A stretch of DNA of 64,000 nucleotides, from NCBI GenBank assembly GCA_041391505.1, contig JAWKNW010000014.1, forward strand, positions 86,123-150,122, read 5' to 3'. This DNA is from Rhodothermales bacterium. Its GTDB lineage: Bacteria > Bacteroidota > Rhodothermia > Rhodothermales > JAHQVL01. Position numbers and translations under genes: made by a program. The notes below the pieces were generated by a model, which saw only the letters and a list, made by a program, of their open reading frames with translations, made no database searches and had not been told where the DNA came from. This document shows, piece by piece, positions 63,970 to 64,000 of the stretch. Position 1 is the stretch's first letter, and the number at the start of each line of letters is the position of its first letter.

Positions 63970-64000
63970 GCGGCGGCGGGGATGCCCCGCTACGTACCGT

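Overview
The window is high-GC bacterial chromosome, gene-dense, with genes on both strands. Family content points to the Bacteroidota/Rhodothermota side of the tree, most likely a Rhodothermales-like marine or saline organism. The grounds are an OMP_b-brl_3/TonB-receptor type outer membrane protein, a TraR/DksA-like protein whose zinc finger has lost its cysteines in the way usual for Bacteroidota, a long L25 (TL5/CTC type), a K+-dependent (probably Na+-pumping) membrane pyrophosphatase, and many Tat-exported Gfo/Idh/MocA enzymes. This is inference from families; no 16S rRNA gene is present.

Layout. 1-3.9 kb: a partial lamin-tail-domain secreted protein and an outer membrane receptor broken by an in-frame TAG. 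4.1-11.3 kb: a co-directional block with a receiver/glutaredoxin-like/thioredoxin-reductase-like flavoprotein, a CPA2 antiporter carrying a UBP zinc finger, a Crp-domain histidine kinase, a CobW-type GTPase and a FeoB-like GTPase with a membrane tail. 11.4-15.8 kb: lipocalin-like protein, Asp/Glu racemase, Tat-secreted oxidoreductase, P1 peptidase. 16.2-23 kb: housekeeping (tRNA-Gln, prs, rplY, pth, hppA, E2 acyltransferase). 23.1-31.4 kb: tyrosine-recombinase-like protein without its catalytic arginines, TauE/SafE, umuC, two convergent Gfo/Idh genes, MCP. 31.6-37.4 kb: a 16-residue-repeat secreted protein, then three genes with frame disruptions (KAP-NTPase/FGE fusion, methyltransferase, AGE epimerase). 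37.6-44.2 kb: cold shock protein, enolase-superfamily enzyme, secreted RraA, SDR, DinB, a 35-residue membrane peptide, a PGM1-like ATP-grasp ligase, DUF2892 protein.

44.7-64 kb is a coherent low-oxygen/stress island: four universal stress proteins, an Acg-type nitroreductase, a histidine kinase with a FixL-like haem-PAS signature, its NarL/FixJ-type regulator, the complete cbb3 oxidase structural and assembly operon (ccoNOQP-GHIS), then a PIN protein, HDOD protein, a fifth Usp, ribosome hibernation factor and DksA-like protein. The layout resembles a DosRST/FixLJ hypoxia regulon gathered into one place.

Between genes lies a recurrent family of elements built from heptanucleotide repeats, often as two complementary arms, with a different heptamer at each locus. 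Two loci also carry tandem short palindromes and share a 30-bp spacer. Five genes have broken or locally shifted frames; four of them lie within 31.2-36.6 kb, which may be assembly error or real decay.
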